Origin: DASRHY01 sp035650275
GTDB taxonomy: Bacteria; Actinomycetota; Actinomycetes; Propionibacteriales; Kribbellaceae
DNA: 64,000 nucleotides
Assembly: GCA_035650275.1 (NCBI GenBank)
Contig: DASRHY010000126.1
Coordinates: 1-64,000 of the forward strand
Reading direction: 5' to 3'
The notes under the pieces: model-generated
Seen by the model: the letters and a program-made list of their open reading frames with translations, nothing else
Database searches by the model: none
What the model was told of the DNA's origin: nothing
Program-made: the position numbers and the translations under genes
In this document: positions 8,472 through 17,308 of the stretch, piece after piece
Numbering within the stretch: position 1 is the first letter of the stretch
Layout: each line of letters opens with the position of its first letter

Positions 8472-10667
8472 TTACCGCGCGGCTGCCTCTGCATTCACAT
8501 CCGTATCCTTCGACGCCGACTCTGATACACCGACCTGCTCGTGCACCCGGCGTAGCGATGCCGGCGCCCACCAGGCGGATCGGCCGAGCAGCCTCATCGA
8601 GGCCGGGACCAGCACGCCGCGTATCAGGGTGGCGTCGACGAGCACCGCCAGCCCGGTGCCGAGCCCGAACAGCTGGATGAAGCTGACCGAGCTGGTGCCG
8701 AAGGCGAAGAAGCTGACCGCCAGGATCACCGCGGCGGTCGAGACGATCCGGCCGCTGCGGGCAAGGCCCTCGGTGACCGCGGTCCGCAGCCCCGCGCCGG
8801 CGTCGTGCAGCTCCTTGATCCGGCTGAGCACGATCACCTCGTAGTCCATCGACAGCCCGAACGCGATGCAGAACAACAGCAGCAGCATGCTGGTGTCCAG
8901 CGGCAGCGGCGTGAAGCCGAGCAGGCCGGACAGGTGCCCGTCCTGGAAGATGACCACCATCGCGCCGAGCGTGGCGGACAGCCCGATGACGTTCAGCACC
9001 AGCGCCCGCAGCGGCTGCAGCACGCTGCCGGTGAACAGGAAGAGCAGCACGAACGTGGTCAGCGCGATCAGCCCGGCGGCGATCGGGATCCGGGACCCGA
9101 TCGCGTGCTGGCTGTCCACGAACTCCGCGGTCTCGCCGCCGACGAGGAAGCGGGTACCGCCCGGGTCGGGGACCGCCCGCACCTTCGCCAGCAGGTCCTG
9201 GGCCTGCGCCGTGCGGGCGTCGTACGCCGTCACGACGGCCAGCCGCTGGGCGTCCGGCCGGGCCATCCTGGCGTCGGCCGGCGAGGTCTGCGCGCGGTCG
9301 CCGGCCACGAACACGCCGGCGCTGGACTCGACCCGGACCACACCGTCCAGCCGGGACAGCTCGGCGGCGTACGCCGGGATCGAGCCGGGCGCCGCGGCCG
9401 ACTCGCTGACCAGCGTGATCGCGTTCGTGTCGTCGGCGCCGAAGTCGGTGCGCAGCGCGTCGCCGACCACCCGGCTGGTCGCGCTGACCGGCAGCACCCG
9501 GTCGTCCGGCGTACCGAACTCGACGTGCAGCAGCGGGGACGCGAGCAGCAACAGACCGGCCAGCACCGGTATGGCGGTCAGGCCCGGGCGGCGCATCACG
9601 GTACCGGCGAGCCGGCCCCAGAACGGTGACACCGCGCTCGGCATGGTCTTCGCCCAGGGCAGCCGGCCGGCGTTCACGCGGGTGCCGAGCACCGCGAGGA
9701 TCGCCGGCAGCACGACCAGCGCGGCGGCCATCGCGATCAGGATCACGCCGATCCCGGCGTACGCGAACGAGCGCAGGAAGAACAGCGGGAACAGCAGCAA
9801 CGCCGCGAGCGCGACCGCCACGGTCGAGGCGCTGAACAGGACCGTGCGGCCCGCGGTCTCGACCGTCCGCACCACGGCGGCGTCGACGCCCACGCCCTTG
9901 CCCAGCTCCTCGCGGAACCGGCTCACGATGAGCAACGCGTAGTCGACCGCCAGGCCGAGCCCGAGCCCGGTGGTCAGGTTGATCGCGAAGACCGACACGT
10001 CGGTCATCGAGCCGAGCAGGGACAGCTCGGCGAAGGTGCCGAAGATCGCGATCACGCCGACCGCGAGCGGAAGCAGCGCGGCGACCAGGCTGCGGAACGC
10101 GAGCACCAGCAGGATCAGGATGACCGGGATCGCGATCGACTCGGCCAGCGCGAGGTCCTCGGTGACCTGGGTGTTGACGTCGCGGAACACCCCGGACTCG
10201 CCACCGATGTCCACCTGCATCCCGTCCTGCGTGCCGCCGTACGTCTCGGCGATCCGGTCGGTGATCTCGCGGCGCTGGTCGAAGTCGCCGTCGATGGAGG
10301 CGACGACGAGCGCCTTGGTGCCGTCCTCGGAGCGCATCGCGGGCGAGCGGGTGGTCCAGTACGACGCCACGCCGGACAGGTCGGGCTCGTCCGCCAGCCG
10401 CTGGGTGAGCCGGGTACCGGCCGCACCGACCTGCTCGACCGGCCGGGCCGCATCGACCACGAGCACCAGGTCGCTCTGGCCGCCGTACTTCTGGACGAGG
10501 GCGTCGGCCGCCCGGGTGGACTCGGCACCCGGATCCTGGAACCCGCCGCCCTGCAGCTTGCCGAACGCGCCGACGCCGAGCACCGCCGCACCGGCGAGGA
10601 CGAGGACCGTGACGGCGAGGACGAGCCTGGCGCGTCGTACGACGAACTCACCGAGGCGGTGCAGCAT
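8472..10667 (-). CDS. MMPL-family (RND superfamily) transporter
   Basis: This is a 731-residue membrane protein with the MMPL layout: one N-terminal helix (RLVLAVTVLVLAGAAVLGVGAF), a large periplasmic-type loop (GFQDPGAESTRAADALVQKY and onward), five helices, then the same pattern again. FAINLTTGLGLGLAVDYALL and CIAFGLSMDYEVIVLSRIKE carry the D-Y pairs of the proton-relay helices. Such proteins export lipids, glycolipids or drugs. ATG at 10667 is preceded by GGGAG at good spacing; upstream reading is spurious. It is divergent from a TetR regulator across 81 bases, so it is probably that regulator's target. Substrate unknown. Confidence 0.92.
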   Translation of the reverse strand: MLHRLGEFVVRRARLVLAVTVLVLAGAAVLGVGAFGKLQGGGFQDPGAESTRAADALVQKYGGQSDLVLVVDAARPVEQVGAAGTRLTQRLADEPDLSGVASYWTTRSPAMRSEDGTKALVVASIDGDFDQRREITDRIAETYGGTQDGMQVDIGGESGVFRDVNTQVTEDLALAESIAIPVILILLVLAFRSLVAALLPLAVGVIAIFGTFAELSLLGSMTDVSVFAINLTTGLGLGLAVDYALLIVSRFREELGKGVGVDAAVVRTVETAGRTVLFSASTVAVALAALLLFPLFFLRSFAYAGIGVILIAMAAALVVLPAILAVLGTRVNAGRLPWAKTMPSAVSPFWGRLAGTVMRRPGLTAIPVLAGLLLLASPLLHVEFGTPDDRVLPVSATSRVVGDALRTDFGADDTNAITLVSESAAAPGSIPAYAAELSRLDGVVRVESSAGVFVAGDRAQTSPADARMARPDAQRLAVVTAYDARTAQAQDLLAKVRAVPDPGGTRFLVGGETAEFVDSQHAIGSRIPIAAGLIALTTFVLLFLFTGSVLQPLRALVLNVIGLSATLGAMVVIFQDGHLSGLLGFTPLPLDTSMLLLLFCIAFGLSMDYEVIVLSRIKELHDAGAGLRTAVTEGLARSGRIVSTAAVILAVSFFAFGTSSVSFIQLFGLGTGLAVLVDATLIRGVLVPASMRLLGRSAWWAPASLRRVHEQVGVSESASKDTDVNAEAAAR

Positions 10668-10691
10668 GACCGGCTCCCAATGTGTGCAGGG

Positions 10692-10702
10692 GTAAACTTT
10701 AC
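10692..10702. promoter_or_regulatory. palindrome between MMPL and TetR genes (candidate operator)
   Basis: GTAAACTTTAC is a perfect inverted repeat with a single central base, followed at once by GCGTGTTAAC. It lies 24 bases upstream of the MMPL start and about 46 bases upstream of the TetR start, where a TetR operator controlling both genes would be expected. Its role is inferred from position only. Confidence 0.45.
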
Positions 10703-10748
10703 GCGTGTTAACTTGCCATGCATGTGGGCGGGTGTCAACATCGGGCGC

Positions 10749-11399
10749 ATGAACGCTCGGGACGCCTACCACCACGGCGATCTGCGGAACGCGCTGATCG
10801 GCGCCGCCGCGCGGCTCGCCGGCAGTGGCGGGCCGGACGCGGTGACGATCCGCGCCGCCGCCCGCGAGGTGGGCGTCACTCCGACCGCGGCGTACCGGCA
10901 CTTCTCCGGGCACGAGGGGCTGCTCGAGGCGACCAAGGAGGAGTGCATCAGCCGGATGTCCGTGGCGATGCGCAAGCGGCTCGCCGCGCTGCCGCCCGAG
11001 CCGGATCCGGTCGAGGCGGCGATCGCGCGGCTGGAGGCGATCGGCCGCGGGTACGTCGACTTCGCACTCGCCGAGCCCGGCCTGTTCCGGACAGCGTTCT
11101 GCCGCGGCGCGGAGGGCAAGAACTTCGCCGACCCGGAGCAGGACCACGGCGAGCCGCACCAGCTGCTGATGGGGCTGATCGACGAGCTGGTCCGGCTCGG
11201 GTTCCTGGCCGAGGAGCAGCGGCTCGGCGCCGAGATGGGTGCCTGGTCGATGGTGCACGGGCTGTCGATGCTGCTCATCGACGGGCCGCTGGCCGGCCTC
11301 GGCCGGGCCGAGCAGGCCGCCGTGGTCGAGGACACGATCACCACCTTCACCCAGAGCTTCTGGAACGCCCGGCAGCCGCCGTCGCAGAACAAGCGGTAA
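10749..11399 (+). CDS. TetR-family transcriptional regulator
   Basis: This is a 216-residue TetR-type repressor. The N-terminal DNA-binding domain (about residues 5-60) contains VTIRAAAREVGVTPTAAYRH, the standard helix-turn-helix with conserved A-Y-R-H-F at its end. The C-terminal ligand domain has WHG-like helices (AWSMVHGLSMLLIDGPLAGL). ATG at 10749 starts MNARDAYHHGDLRNALI, matching the usual family start; an upstream in-frame start at 10659 would extend into the MMPL leader and is rejected. It probably controls the divergent MMPL transporter and itself. The inducing ligand is unknown. Confidence 0.92.
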   Translation: MNARDAYHHGDLRNALIGAAARLAGSGGPDAVTIRAAAREVGVTPTAAYRHFSGHEGLLEATKEECISRMSVAMRKRLAALPPEPDPVEAAIARLEAIGRGYVDFALAEPGLFRTAFCRGAEGKNFADPEQDHGEPHQLLMGLIDELVRLGFLAEEQRLGAEMGAWSMVHGLSMLLIDGPLAGLGRAEQAAVVEDTITTFTQSFWNARQPPSQNKR

Positions 11400-11426
11400 C
11401 CGGCCGGATCCGGTCCGTGGCAGGTT

Positions 11427-11440
11427 TACGTCATGACGTA
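11427..11440. promoter_or_regulatory. 14-base perfect palindrome upstream of winged-helix gene
   Basis: TACGTCATGACGTA is a perfect palindrome, 27 bases after the TetR stop and 92 bases before the next gene's GTG. It could be an operator for the downstream winged-helix gene. There is no loop or T-run, so a terminator is unlikely. Confidence 0.35.
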
Positions 11441-11532
11441 TCGCCGCCCGAGTCATCGCTTCGCGGCTATGGGTCACGTGCCCGATGCTTGTGCTGCCTC
11501 GGGGACAGGCGCGACGTGGGGGAGTAACTCTC

Positions 11533-12027
11533 GTGACGGTTTCCCCTCCTGCGTCCCTGGTGATCGGCATCGCGAGCTCGGCCGGGGAACGGGCCCAGCT
11601 GGCCCGGCTGCTCGGCAGCACCGAGGCGTTCCTGCTGGTGTCGAGCGCCGAACAGGCCCGGGCCATCCTCGACCTCGCAGGTGAGCCCGCTCCGGACCCG
11701 CCACCCGTCGCCGCCCCCGCGCCTGTCGTCCCGGCGTCGCGGGCCGACCTCAGTCTGGATCCTGACCGGCGGGTGCTGCGCTGGCAGGACCGTGAGGTCG
11801 ACCTGACCCGGCTCGAGCACGACTTCCTGCACTGCCTGGCGTCCGAACGCGGTCAGGTCTGGACCTACCAGCGGCTGCACCGCGAGGTCTGGGGCAACGA
11901 GCACCTCGGCCGCGGCTCCGACATCCACTCGGTGGTGCGACGCCTGCGCCGCAAGCTCGCCCGGCTCGAGGCCACAGTGACGATCCACGTCATTCGCGGC
12001 GTTGGCCTCCGCCTCCCTCCCGCCTGA
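11533..12027 (+). CDS. orphan PhoB/OmpR-type winged-helix regulator, truncated receiver
   Basis: This is a 164-residue protein. The C-terminal ~95 residues are a Trans_reg_C winged helix: RRVLRWQDREVDLTRLEHDF, a recognition-helix stretch SDIHSVVRRLRRKLARLE, and the hairpin VIRGVGLRLPP. The first ~50 residues (SLVIGIASSAGERAQLARLL, then FLLVSSAEQARAIL) look like only the first strand-helix-strand of a receiver, with no phosphorylatable Asp in its usual place, joined by a Pro/Ala-rich linker. GTG at 11533 is preceded by GGGGGAG; the frame extends to 11485 without support. It is convergent with the subtilase gene and has a paralogue at 16791-17291 on that gene's other side. No histidine kinase is nearby. 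Confidence 0.85.
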   Translation: MTVSPPASLVIGIASSAGERAQLARLLGSTEAFLLVSSAEQARAILDLAGEPAPDPPPVAAPAPVVPASRADLSLDPDRRVLRWQDREVDLTRLEHDFLHCLASERGQVWTYQRLHREVWGNEHLGRGSDIHSVVRRLRRKLARLEATVTIHVIRGVGLRLPPA

Positions 12028-12034
12028 AACGCCG

Positions 12035-12079
12035 GCGTCCGCCGAAGCGACGTCTGGATGACGCCGCTTCGGCGGACGC
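12035..12079. terminator. bidirectional hairpin terminator between convergent genes
   Basis: GCGTCCGCCGAAGCG at 12035-12049 pairs perfectly with CGCTTCGGCGGACGC at 12065-12079: a 15-bp stem with a 15-base loop. It lies between the convergent winged-helix gene and the subtilase gene. There is no T-run, which is common for actinobacterial terminators. Nearly the same stem recurs at 36754-36796. Confidence 0.8.
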
Positions 12080-12104
12080 TGTGCCTAGCTAGCAGGTCAG
12101 GACC

Positions 12105-15100
12105 TCAGCACCGGGTGGGTGCCAGCGCGAAGTTCTCGACCTTCGGAGTCGAGGGGCTGACGCGCGTCTCACGTGTCTGCGGCATCCACCCGTCCTTGGC
12201 CGCGATCACCGTCAGCGGGTTGTTCTTCACCCCCAACCAGTGTGCGTACTTGCCCTCGGCGTCGGTCGTGAACGTGAACGAGCTCGTCGCCGAGTTGACC
12301 TGGACCACGGCACCCGGGAGCGGAGCCGAGACACCCTGACAACTGGTGCCGGAGACGGTGCCCATCAGCTTGCCCCAGTTCAGCGGCGGGGTCACGTTCA
12401 TCGTGACGCCGACCGGCTGCACCGAGTACGGCGTGTTCTCCTTGATGCCGACTCCGGCGGTGTAGGTGCCCGGCTGGTCCACCTGCGCCGTCATCGTGAC
12501 CCTGACCGTCACCTGCTGACCCGGCGCCAGCGTCGCCGTCGTGCGGTCGAGCGACAGCCAGCTGACGTCGGCACCGGCCTCGGCACACTCCTCGAGGCCC
12601 GGCAGCACCTCGCTGGCCGGCGTCGCGGCGAAGCCTCCGGACGAGCCGCCGATCTTGTAGAAGCCGCACGCCGCACCACCGCGGTACCGCGGCACGTTGG
12701 CGTTCGGCAGGTTGGACCACGACTCGGTCGTCGGGTCGTAGGCGAAGCCGGCATTGGTGATGGAGCCGGCCTGCACACCGCCGACCACGAGCAGCTTGCC
12801 GTTCGCGACTGCGAACGAGCTGGCCCAGGAGTCGCGCGGCGCGTTCGGCACCGCGGTCCAGGTGCCGATGCCCGGGTCGAAGGCGTAGCTGTTCGCCACC
12901 GCCGCCGAGCCGTTGTTGCCACCGGTGCAGTAGACGACGCCGTCGATCCCGCCGCAGGAGGCGAAGGCCACCGCCTGCGGGTAGTCGGGCAGCGGCTCCC
13001 AGGCGTTCGAGGCCGGGTCGTAGCGCACGACGTCGTTCGACATCGGCGTACAGGCGGCCGTGGTGCACCCGCCGACGGCGTACAGCTTGCCGTCCACGAC
13101 GGCCTGGCCGGCCGCCGAGCGCGGGAGCGGGTTGGCGGCCGCCGCGGTCCAGCTGTTGCTCGCCGGGTCGTAGGCCCACGTCCCGGCATCCGGACCGGAC
13201 GGACCCCAGCCACCACTGGCGACGATCTTGCCGTCCACCACACCGACCGTCATGGCGTTACGGGCGGCGGGCAGGTCGGCGATCGCCGTCCACGCCTGGG
13301 TCGCGGGGTCGTAGACGAAGTTCTTCGTCGTCGACGCCGAACCGTTGCTACCGGCAATCGAGTAGACCTTGCCGTCGAGGTTGACCACCCGGTTGTCCAT
13401 CACGCTCGCCGGGTAGTTGGCGATGTTGGTCCACGGGTCGTCCTGCGGCGCGAGCTGCACGGCCGGGACCGCCGACTTTCCGGTCTGCTGCGCAGCGAAG
13501 GACACCGGGGCGTCCAGCCGCTGCTCGGGCGCACCGTCCGAGCCGAGCACCTGCTGCTCGGTCACCCGGCTGCCGTCCGCGCGGAGCAGCTCGAACGTGC
13601 CGTTCCGCTCGCTCAGCTCGACGTCCACCGGTGCGCCACCGGTGTTCTCGAGCGTGAACGACCTGGTGGTCTGGCCGGTCGGCATCCGCAGCGTGCTGCT
13701 GACTTCGCCCGGCGTCACGCTGAGCTGTCCGGCCGCGAGTGTGAAGTTCGCCGCCGTCGCCCCGTCGGCCTCGATATCGACCTGCTGGGACTGCTGCACG
13801 TAGTTCCCGGCCGTCGCGGTCAGCGGGTGCTGACCGGTCAGCGACGAGAAGAACCAGTAGAAGCCGTCGGCCAGCCCCGCGTCCTCCGGGGTCGCCGCAC
13901 TGGTCGCCTTCTCGGCCGGCTTGTCGTTGCTGGTCACGGTGGCGCCGTTCACGCCGGCGTCGGTGTTCGCGTCACGTACGTGACCCAGCACCAGGCCGCC
14001 GTTCACCGGGTCGCACCGAACCTCACTGCCGATCAGGACGTTGTCGACCTCCCACCACCACTCGAATATCGCGTTGTAGTAGTGGAACCTGACCTGCACC
14101 TGCGCCTGGCCGGCGGCCTGTGGGATCGCGATCTCGGTCTGTCGCGGCCCACGGGTGTCGACGGCCTGCTGGAGCACCGTCGTCCAGGTCGCGCCGCCGT
14201 CGATGCTCAGGTCGACGTCGGCCCGGTCCGGTCCGTTGTTGTTGTAGTCCTGGTTGAACCGGATCACCGGAGCGGCGACATCGGACAGGTCGACCACGGG
14301 GCTGACCAACGAGGTGTCCTGCCGTCCCGAGATTCCGTACTCGTCGCTGTCCACGACCGCGAACCCGCCGGTGCCGCCGGTCAGGTTGTTGCGGCCGCCC
14401 GGGTCGTCGAACTTCCAGACCTGGCCGTTGCCGATGTTGTCGACCACGGTCCAGCCGGCCGGTGCGGTAGTGCCGTCGAAGGTCTCGTACTCACCATCGG
14501 ACCCGTAGGTGTAGCCCGGCGCGGTGGTGCAGGTGTTCGTGTCCACCGGCACCGCGACGTTGTGCGTCGTGTCCGCCGAGCCGACCACGACCTGCTGGCT
14601 CACGGTCTTGTAGCCCGGGTACACCGGGTCCACCGTGATCGTGTACGTCGCGCCCGACGGCACGCTGAAGCTGTACTGGCCGTCGACCGGGTTGGTGTAG
14701 TCGAGCACCCCGCCCGGACCCTCGACGGTGACCTTGGCGTACAGCGGCCAGCCGTGCCCGGAGCCGTCGGTGACGGCACCGCTGACGGTCGCGCTGGGCG
14801 CGGGCTGCAGCGCGAAGTCCTTGGTCGTGGTCTGGTCGGTGGTGATCGTCGCGGCCGCCGTCTGGCCGATGTACCCGAACGCGGAGACCGCGACCTGGTA
14901 GTCGCCGACCGGGAGCAGCACCGAGTAGGTGCCGTCGGCACCGGTGGTGAGCTCACGGTCCGCAGCACCGCTGATCGTGACCTTCGCACCCGCGACGGCG
15001 GTTCCGTCGCCGGCGTCGGTGACCTTGCCGGACAGCGTGCCGGTGTCACCGATCGGCGCGGCGTTCAGCAGCGCCAGCGCGTCCAGCCGGCCCTCGCCGT

Positions 15101-16496
15101 ACACGTTGTTGTCGTCCGCGGTGCCGCCGCACTGGGAGTCCGCCTTGTCGACCGCGGTGTTGTCCAGCAGCGCCCTGGTCGCCGCGACGTTGCCGCGCAG
15201 CGCCTCGGACGCGGACCACAGCAGCGCGATCGTGCCCGCGACGTGCGGGCTGGCCATCGACGTACCGGAGAAGTTCGCGTACCCGTTGCCGGGGACGCTG
15301 GACCGGACGTTGGTACCCGGTGCGGAGATGTTCGGCTTGATCTCGCCGTCCTGTCCGACACCGCGGCCCGAGCTGGCGTTGATGTTGTTGTTGATGTCGT
15401 AGTTGCCGGCCGAGTAGTTGATGATCCGGCTACCGGGGGAGCCGCTGGAGTTGCAGCCCAGCGTGCCGCTGTTGCCGTTGGCCCACATGCCGAAGATGCC
15501 CGACGCCGTCCAGGCGTTGCTGATGTCCTCCATGAACGGGTCGTTCGACGGCAGGGTGCTGCCCCACGAGTTGTTGATGATGTTCGGGCGCTTGCTCACG
15601 TCCGGGTTCTGGTCGTTGAGGTCGCGCGGCATCAGCATCCACTCGCCGGAGTCGATCAGTGCCTGGTCGGTCGGGCAGCAGCCGTTGGCCGCGATCCAGT
15701 TGACCTCGGGCGCCACGCCGATCTGGTTTGCTCCGTCCAGCCCGGCCATGGTGCCCATCGTGTGGGTGCCGTGGCCATTGGTGTCACATGGAGCGGTACA
15801 GCTGCCGGCCGCGGCGAACCAGTTGTAGTTGTGGTTGAAGGTGCCGTCGCCGTTGTTCCCGCGGTATGACGTCACCAGCGCCGGGTGGTCGAACTGCACA
15901 CCGGTGTCGATGTTCGCCACGGTGATGCCGGCGCCCTTGACGCCGTACTGGGCCCACACCTGGTCGGCCTTGATGTTGGCGATGCCCCACTCGACAGCGT
16001 TGACGGTGTGCTCGGCGGCGCCCTTGGTGATCTCGGGCGTCTTGTACGCGACCGGCAGGTACAGGCCCTCGACCTCGGCTCGAGCGGCCATGCTCTGTGC
16101 CAGGCTGAGCGAGCCACTGGTGACCTTGATCGCGTTGCTGCCCCAGTACGCCTTGAACTGCACGCCCTGGCTGGTCAGGCTCGCCTTGGTGCCGGCCTGG
16201 CTCTGCGCAGCGGTCTTCTGCAGCGCGGCGACCACAGCCTCCCCGCGTGCGTTCCAGTCCTTGATCTGACTGGCCGCCTTCAGGTCCGCCTTGTCACGGA
16301 AGCGGATCCAGAAGTCCGCCTCTCTGTCGGTCTGGAGCTTGCTCATCAGCTCCGGACGGATCTTGGCGTCCGCGCTGGGTGACGGTGGCGCGGCCTGCGC
16401 TGCCGTCCCCGAGGCGGCGAGCCCCGTCGCGACGACCGCAGTCGCCGCCAGTGCGCTCACCAGAGACCTGGTGAAGCGCTTTCCTCGTCGTATCAC
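12105..16496 (-). CDS. secreted S8 (subtilisin-family) serine protease with carboxypeptidase-regulatory-like and Kelch regions
   Basis: This is a 1,463-residue secreted protease. A signal peptide (KRFTRSLVSALAATAVVATG, cleavage near AQA-A about residue 35) is followed by a propeptide-like region and the S8 domain. The catalytic triad is D197 (ANIDTGVQFDHP), H242 (NGHGTHTMG) and S413 (FSGTSMASPHVAG); Asn in WANGNSG is the oxyanion residue. After it come two carboxypeptidase-regulatory-like beta domains (about 487-660), a jelly-roll-like region (about 660-840), another regulatory-like domain, an NEW1/Ig-like stretch, a Kelch-type propeller (about 1020-1290) with repeated DPATQAWTA-like units, and a final regulatory-like domain. 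GTG at 16496 has AAGGAGGAGG before it. It probably degrades extracellular protein. Flanking paralogous winged-helix genes may regulate it. Confidence 0.93.
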   Translation of the reverse strand: MIRRGKRFTRSLVSALAATAVVATGLAASGTAAQAAPPSPSADAKIRPELMSKLQTDREADFWIRFRDKADLKAASQIKDWNARGEAVVAALQKTAAQSQAGTKASLTSQGVQFKAYWGSNAIKVTSGSLSLAQSMAARAEVEGLYLPVAYKTPEITKGAAEHTVNAVEWGIANIKADQVWAQYGVKGAGITVANIDTGVQFDHPALVTSYRGNNGDGTFNHNYNWFAAAGSCTAPCDTNGHGTHTMGTMAGLDGANQIGVAPEVNWIAANGCCPTDQALIDSGEWMLMPRDLNDQNPDVSKRPNIINNSWGSTLPSNDPFMEDISNAWTASGIFGMWANGNSGTLGCNSSGSPGSRIINYSAGNYDINNNINASSGRGVGQDGEIKPNISAPGTNVRSSVPGNGYANFSGTSMASPHVAGTIALLWSASEALRGNVAATRALLDNTAVDKADSQCGGTADDNNVYGEGRLDALALLNAAPIGDTGTLSGKVTDAGDGTAVAGAKVTISGAADRELTTGADGTYSVLLPVGDYQVAVSAFGYIGQTAAATITTDQTTTKDFALQPAPSATVSGAVTDGSGHGWPLYAKVTVEGPGGVLDYTNPVDGQYSFSVPSGATYTITVDPVYPGYKTVSQQVVVGSADTTHNVAVPVDTNTCTTAPGYTYGSDGEYETFDGTTAPAGWTVVDNIGNGQVWKFDDPGGRNNLTGGTGGFAVVDSDEYGISGRQDTSLVSPVVDLSDVAAPVIRFNQDYNNNGPDRADVDLSIDGGATWTTVLQQAVDTRGPRQTEIAIPQAAGQAQVQVRFHYYNAIFEWWWEVDNVLIGSEVRCDPVNGGLVLGHVRDANTDAGVNGATVTSNDKPAEKATSAATPEDAGLADGFYWFFSSLTGQHPLTATAGNYVQQSQQVDIEADGATAANFTLAAGQLSVTPGEVSSTLRMPTGQTTRSFTLENTGGAPVDVELSERNGTFELLRADGSRVTEQQVLGSDGAPEQRLDAPVSFAAQQTGKSAVPAVQLAPQDDPWTNIANYPASVMDNRVVNLDGKVYSIAGSNGSASTTKNFVYDPATQAWTAIADLPAARNAMTVGVVDGKIVASGGWGPSGPDAGTWAYDPASNSWTAAAANPLPRSAAGQAVVDGKLYAVGGCTTAACTPMSNDVVRYDPASNAWEPLPDYPQAVAFASCGGIDGVVYCTGGNNGSAAVANSYAFDPGIGTWTAVPNAPRDSWASSFAVANGKLLVVGGVQAGSITNAGFAYDPTTESWSNLPNANVPRYRGGAACGFYKIGGSSGGFAATPASEVLPGLEECAEAGADVSWLSLDRTTATLAPGQQVTVRVTMTAQVDQPGTYTAGVGIKENTPYSVQPVGVTMNVTPPLNWGKLMGTVSGTSCQGVSAPLPGAVVQVNSATSSFTFTTDAEGKYAHWLGVKNNPLTVIAAKDGWMPQTRETRVSPSTPKVENFALAPTRC

Positions 16497-16790
16497 TGTT
16501 GCAGCCCTCCTCCTTCAGCGACCCCGAGCGAACCCCCGAGCCCAACTGCGAAGGGTGCAAGGAGCCCCGCCGTCCGGGTCTGTCAGAACCGGTGTCGGTG
16601 GAACCCTCCTGGCGCCCCGGCCTCGGGCGGGTTACGCCCGTAGCCTGCCTGGACACTATGAGTGAACGATGAAGCGCAACAAGTACGCGATGTGAGCAAC
16701 ATGTCACTAACTGTCTAACTGATCAGGCGCTCTGTGCCCATAACTGTCAGGCTCTTGACGATTACTGGCAGCAATCGCCATCGTTGGCGC
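16497..16790. promoter_or_regulatory. divergent intergenic region, subtilase / winged-helix gene, with TAACTG repeats
   Basis: This 294-base stretch holds the subtilase ribosome-binding site (AAGGAGGAGG in the minus direction) and the upstream region of the second winged-helix gene. TAACTG occurs three times, at 16708, 16716 and 16741, the first and third as TAACTGTC. OmpR-type proteins bind direct repeats, so these are candidate sites for the neighbouring regulators, although the spacing (8 and 25 bases) is not canonical. I saw no further gene in it. Confidence 0.35.
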
Positions 16791-17291
16791 GTGCATGAAG
16801 AGGCGTTCCCGCTGCTGATCGCCGTCGCGCTCACCCCGGAAGACCGGCTCAGGCTGGCCGAACGGGTCGAAGGCGTCGCTCCGCTGCTGCTCGTCTCGAC
16901 CGTCGACGAGCTCCGCCGGCTGATTGCCCCCGGCAGCCCGATGCCGGTGCTGCCGGAGCCGGCCGTGCCCGGCAACGACCTGCTCACCATCGACTCGGCC
17001 CGGTCGAGAGCGCGCTGGGGTGACCAGGAGGTGCCGCTGACCCGGCTCGAGCACGACCTGCTGACCTGCCTGAACACGCCGCCGCTGCGTGTCTGGACCT
17101 TCGACGAGCTGCACCGGGCGGTCTGGCGCGGCGCCGGTGCCGGGGTCTCGGACGTGCAGTCGCTGGTGAAGCGGCTGCGCCGCAAGCTCGCCGGTCTCGG
17201 CACCACGGTGACGATCGCCGCCGTCCGCGGCACCGGACTGCGGCTCACCGACCAGCAGCGACCGGCCGTGGGTCAGGCCGGCTCGGCATAG
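16791..17291 (+). CDS. orphan PhoB/OmpR-type winged-helix regulator, paralogue of 11533-12027
   Basis: This is a 166-residue protein with the same layout as the gene at 11533: a short strand-helix-strand N-terminus (FPLLIAVALTPEDRLRLAER, LLLVSTVDELRRLI), a Pro-rich linker, then a winged helix with EVPLTRLEHDLLTCLNTPP, DVQSLVKRLRRKLAGLG and AVRGTGLRLTD. The GTG at 16791 (VHEEAFPLL) is preferred because it aligns with the paralogue's start; an in-frame GTG at 16734 would add 19 residues and neither has a good ribosome-binding site. It is divergent from the subtilase gene and convergent, 17 bases apart, with the OtrA-like gene. Confidence 0.8.
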   Translation: MHEEAFPLLIAVALTPEDRLRLAERVEGVAPLLLVSTVDELRRLIAPGSPMPVLPEPAVPGNDLLTIDSARSRARWGDQEVPLTRLEHDLLTCLNTPPLRVWTFDELHRAVWRGAGAGVSDVQSLVKRLRRKLAGLGTTVTIAAVRGTGLRLTDQQRPAVGQAGSA

Positions 17292-17308
17292 TCCAGTTCC
17301 ACGCGGTC

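Noticed and set aside
12240..15869. 1,209-codon plus-strand frame antisense to the subtilase
   Set aside because: Arg/Val/His-rich translation without domains; the subtilase triad, signal peptide and ribosome-binding site are all on the minus strand.
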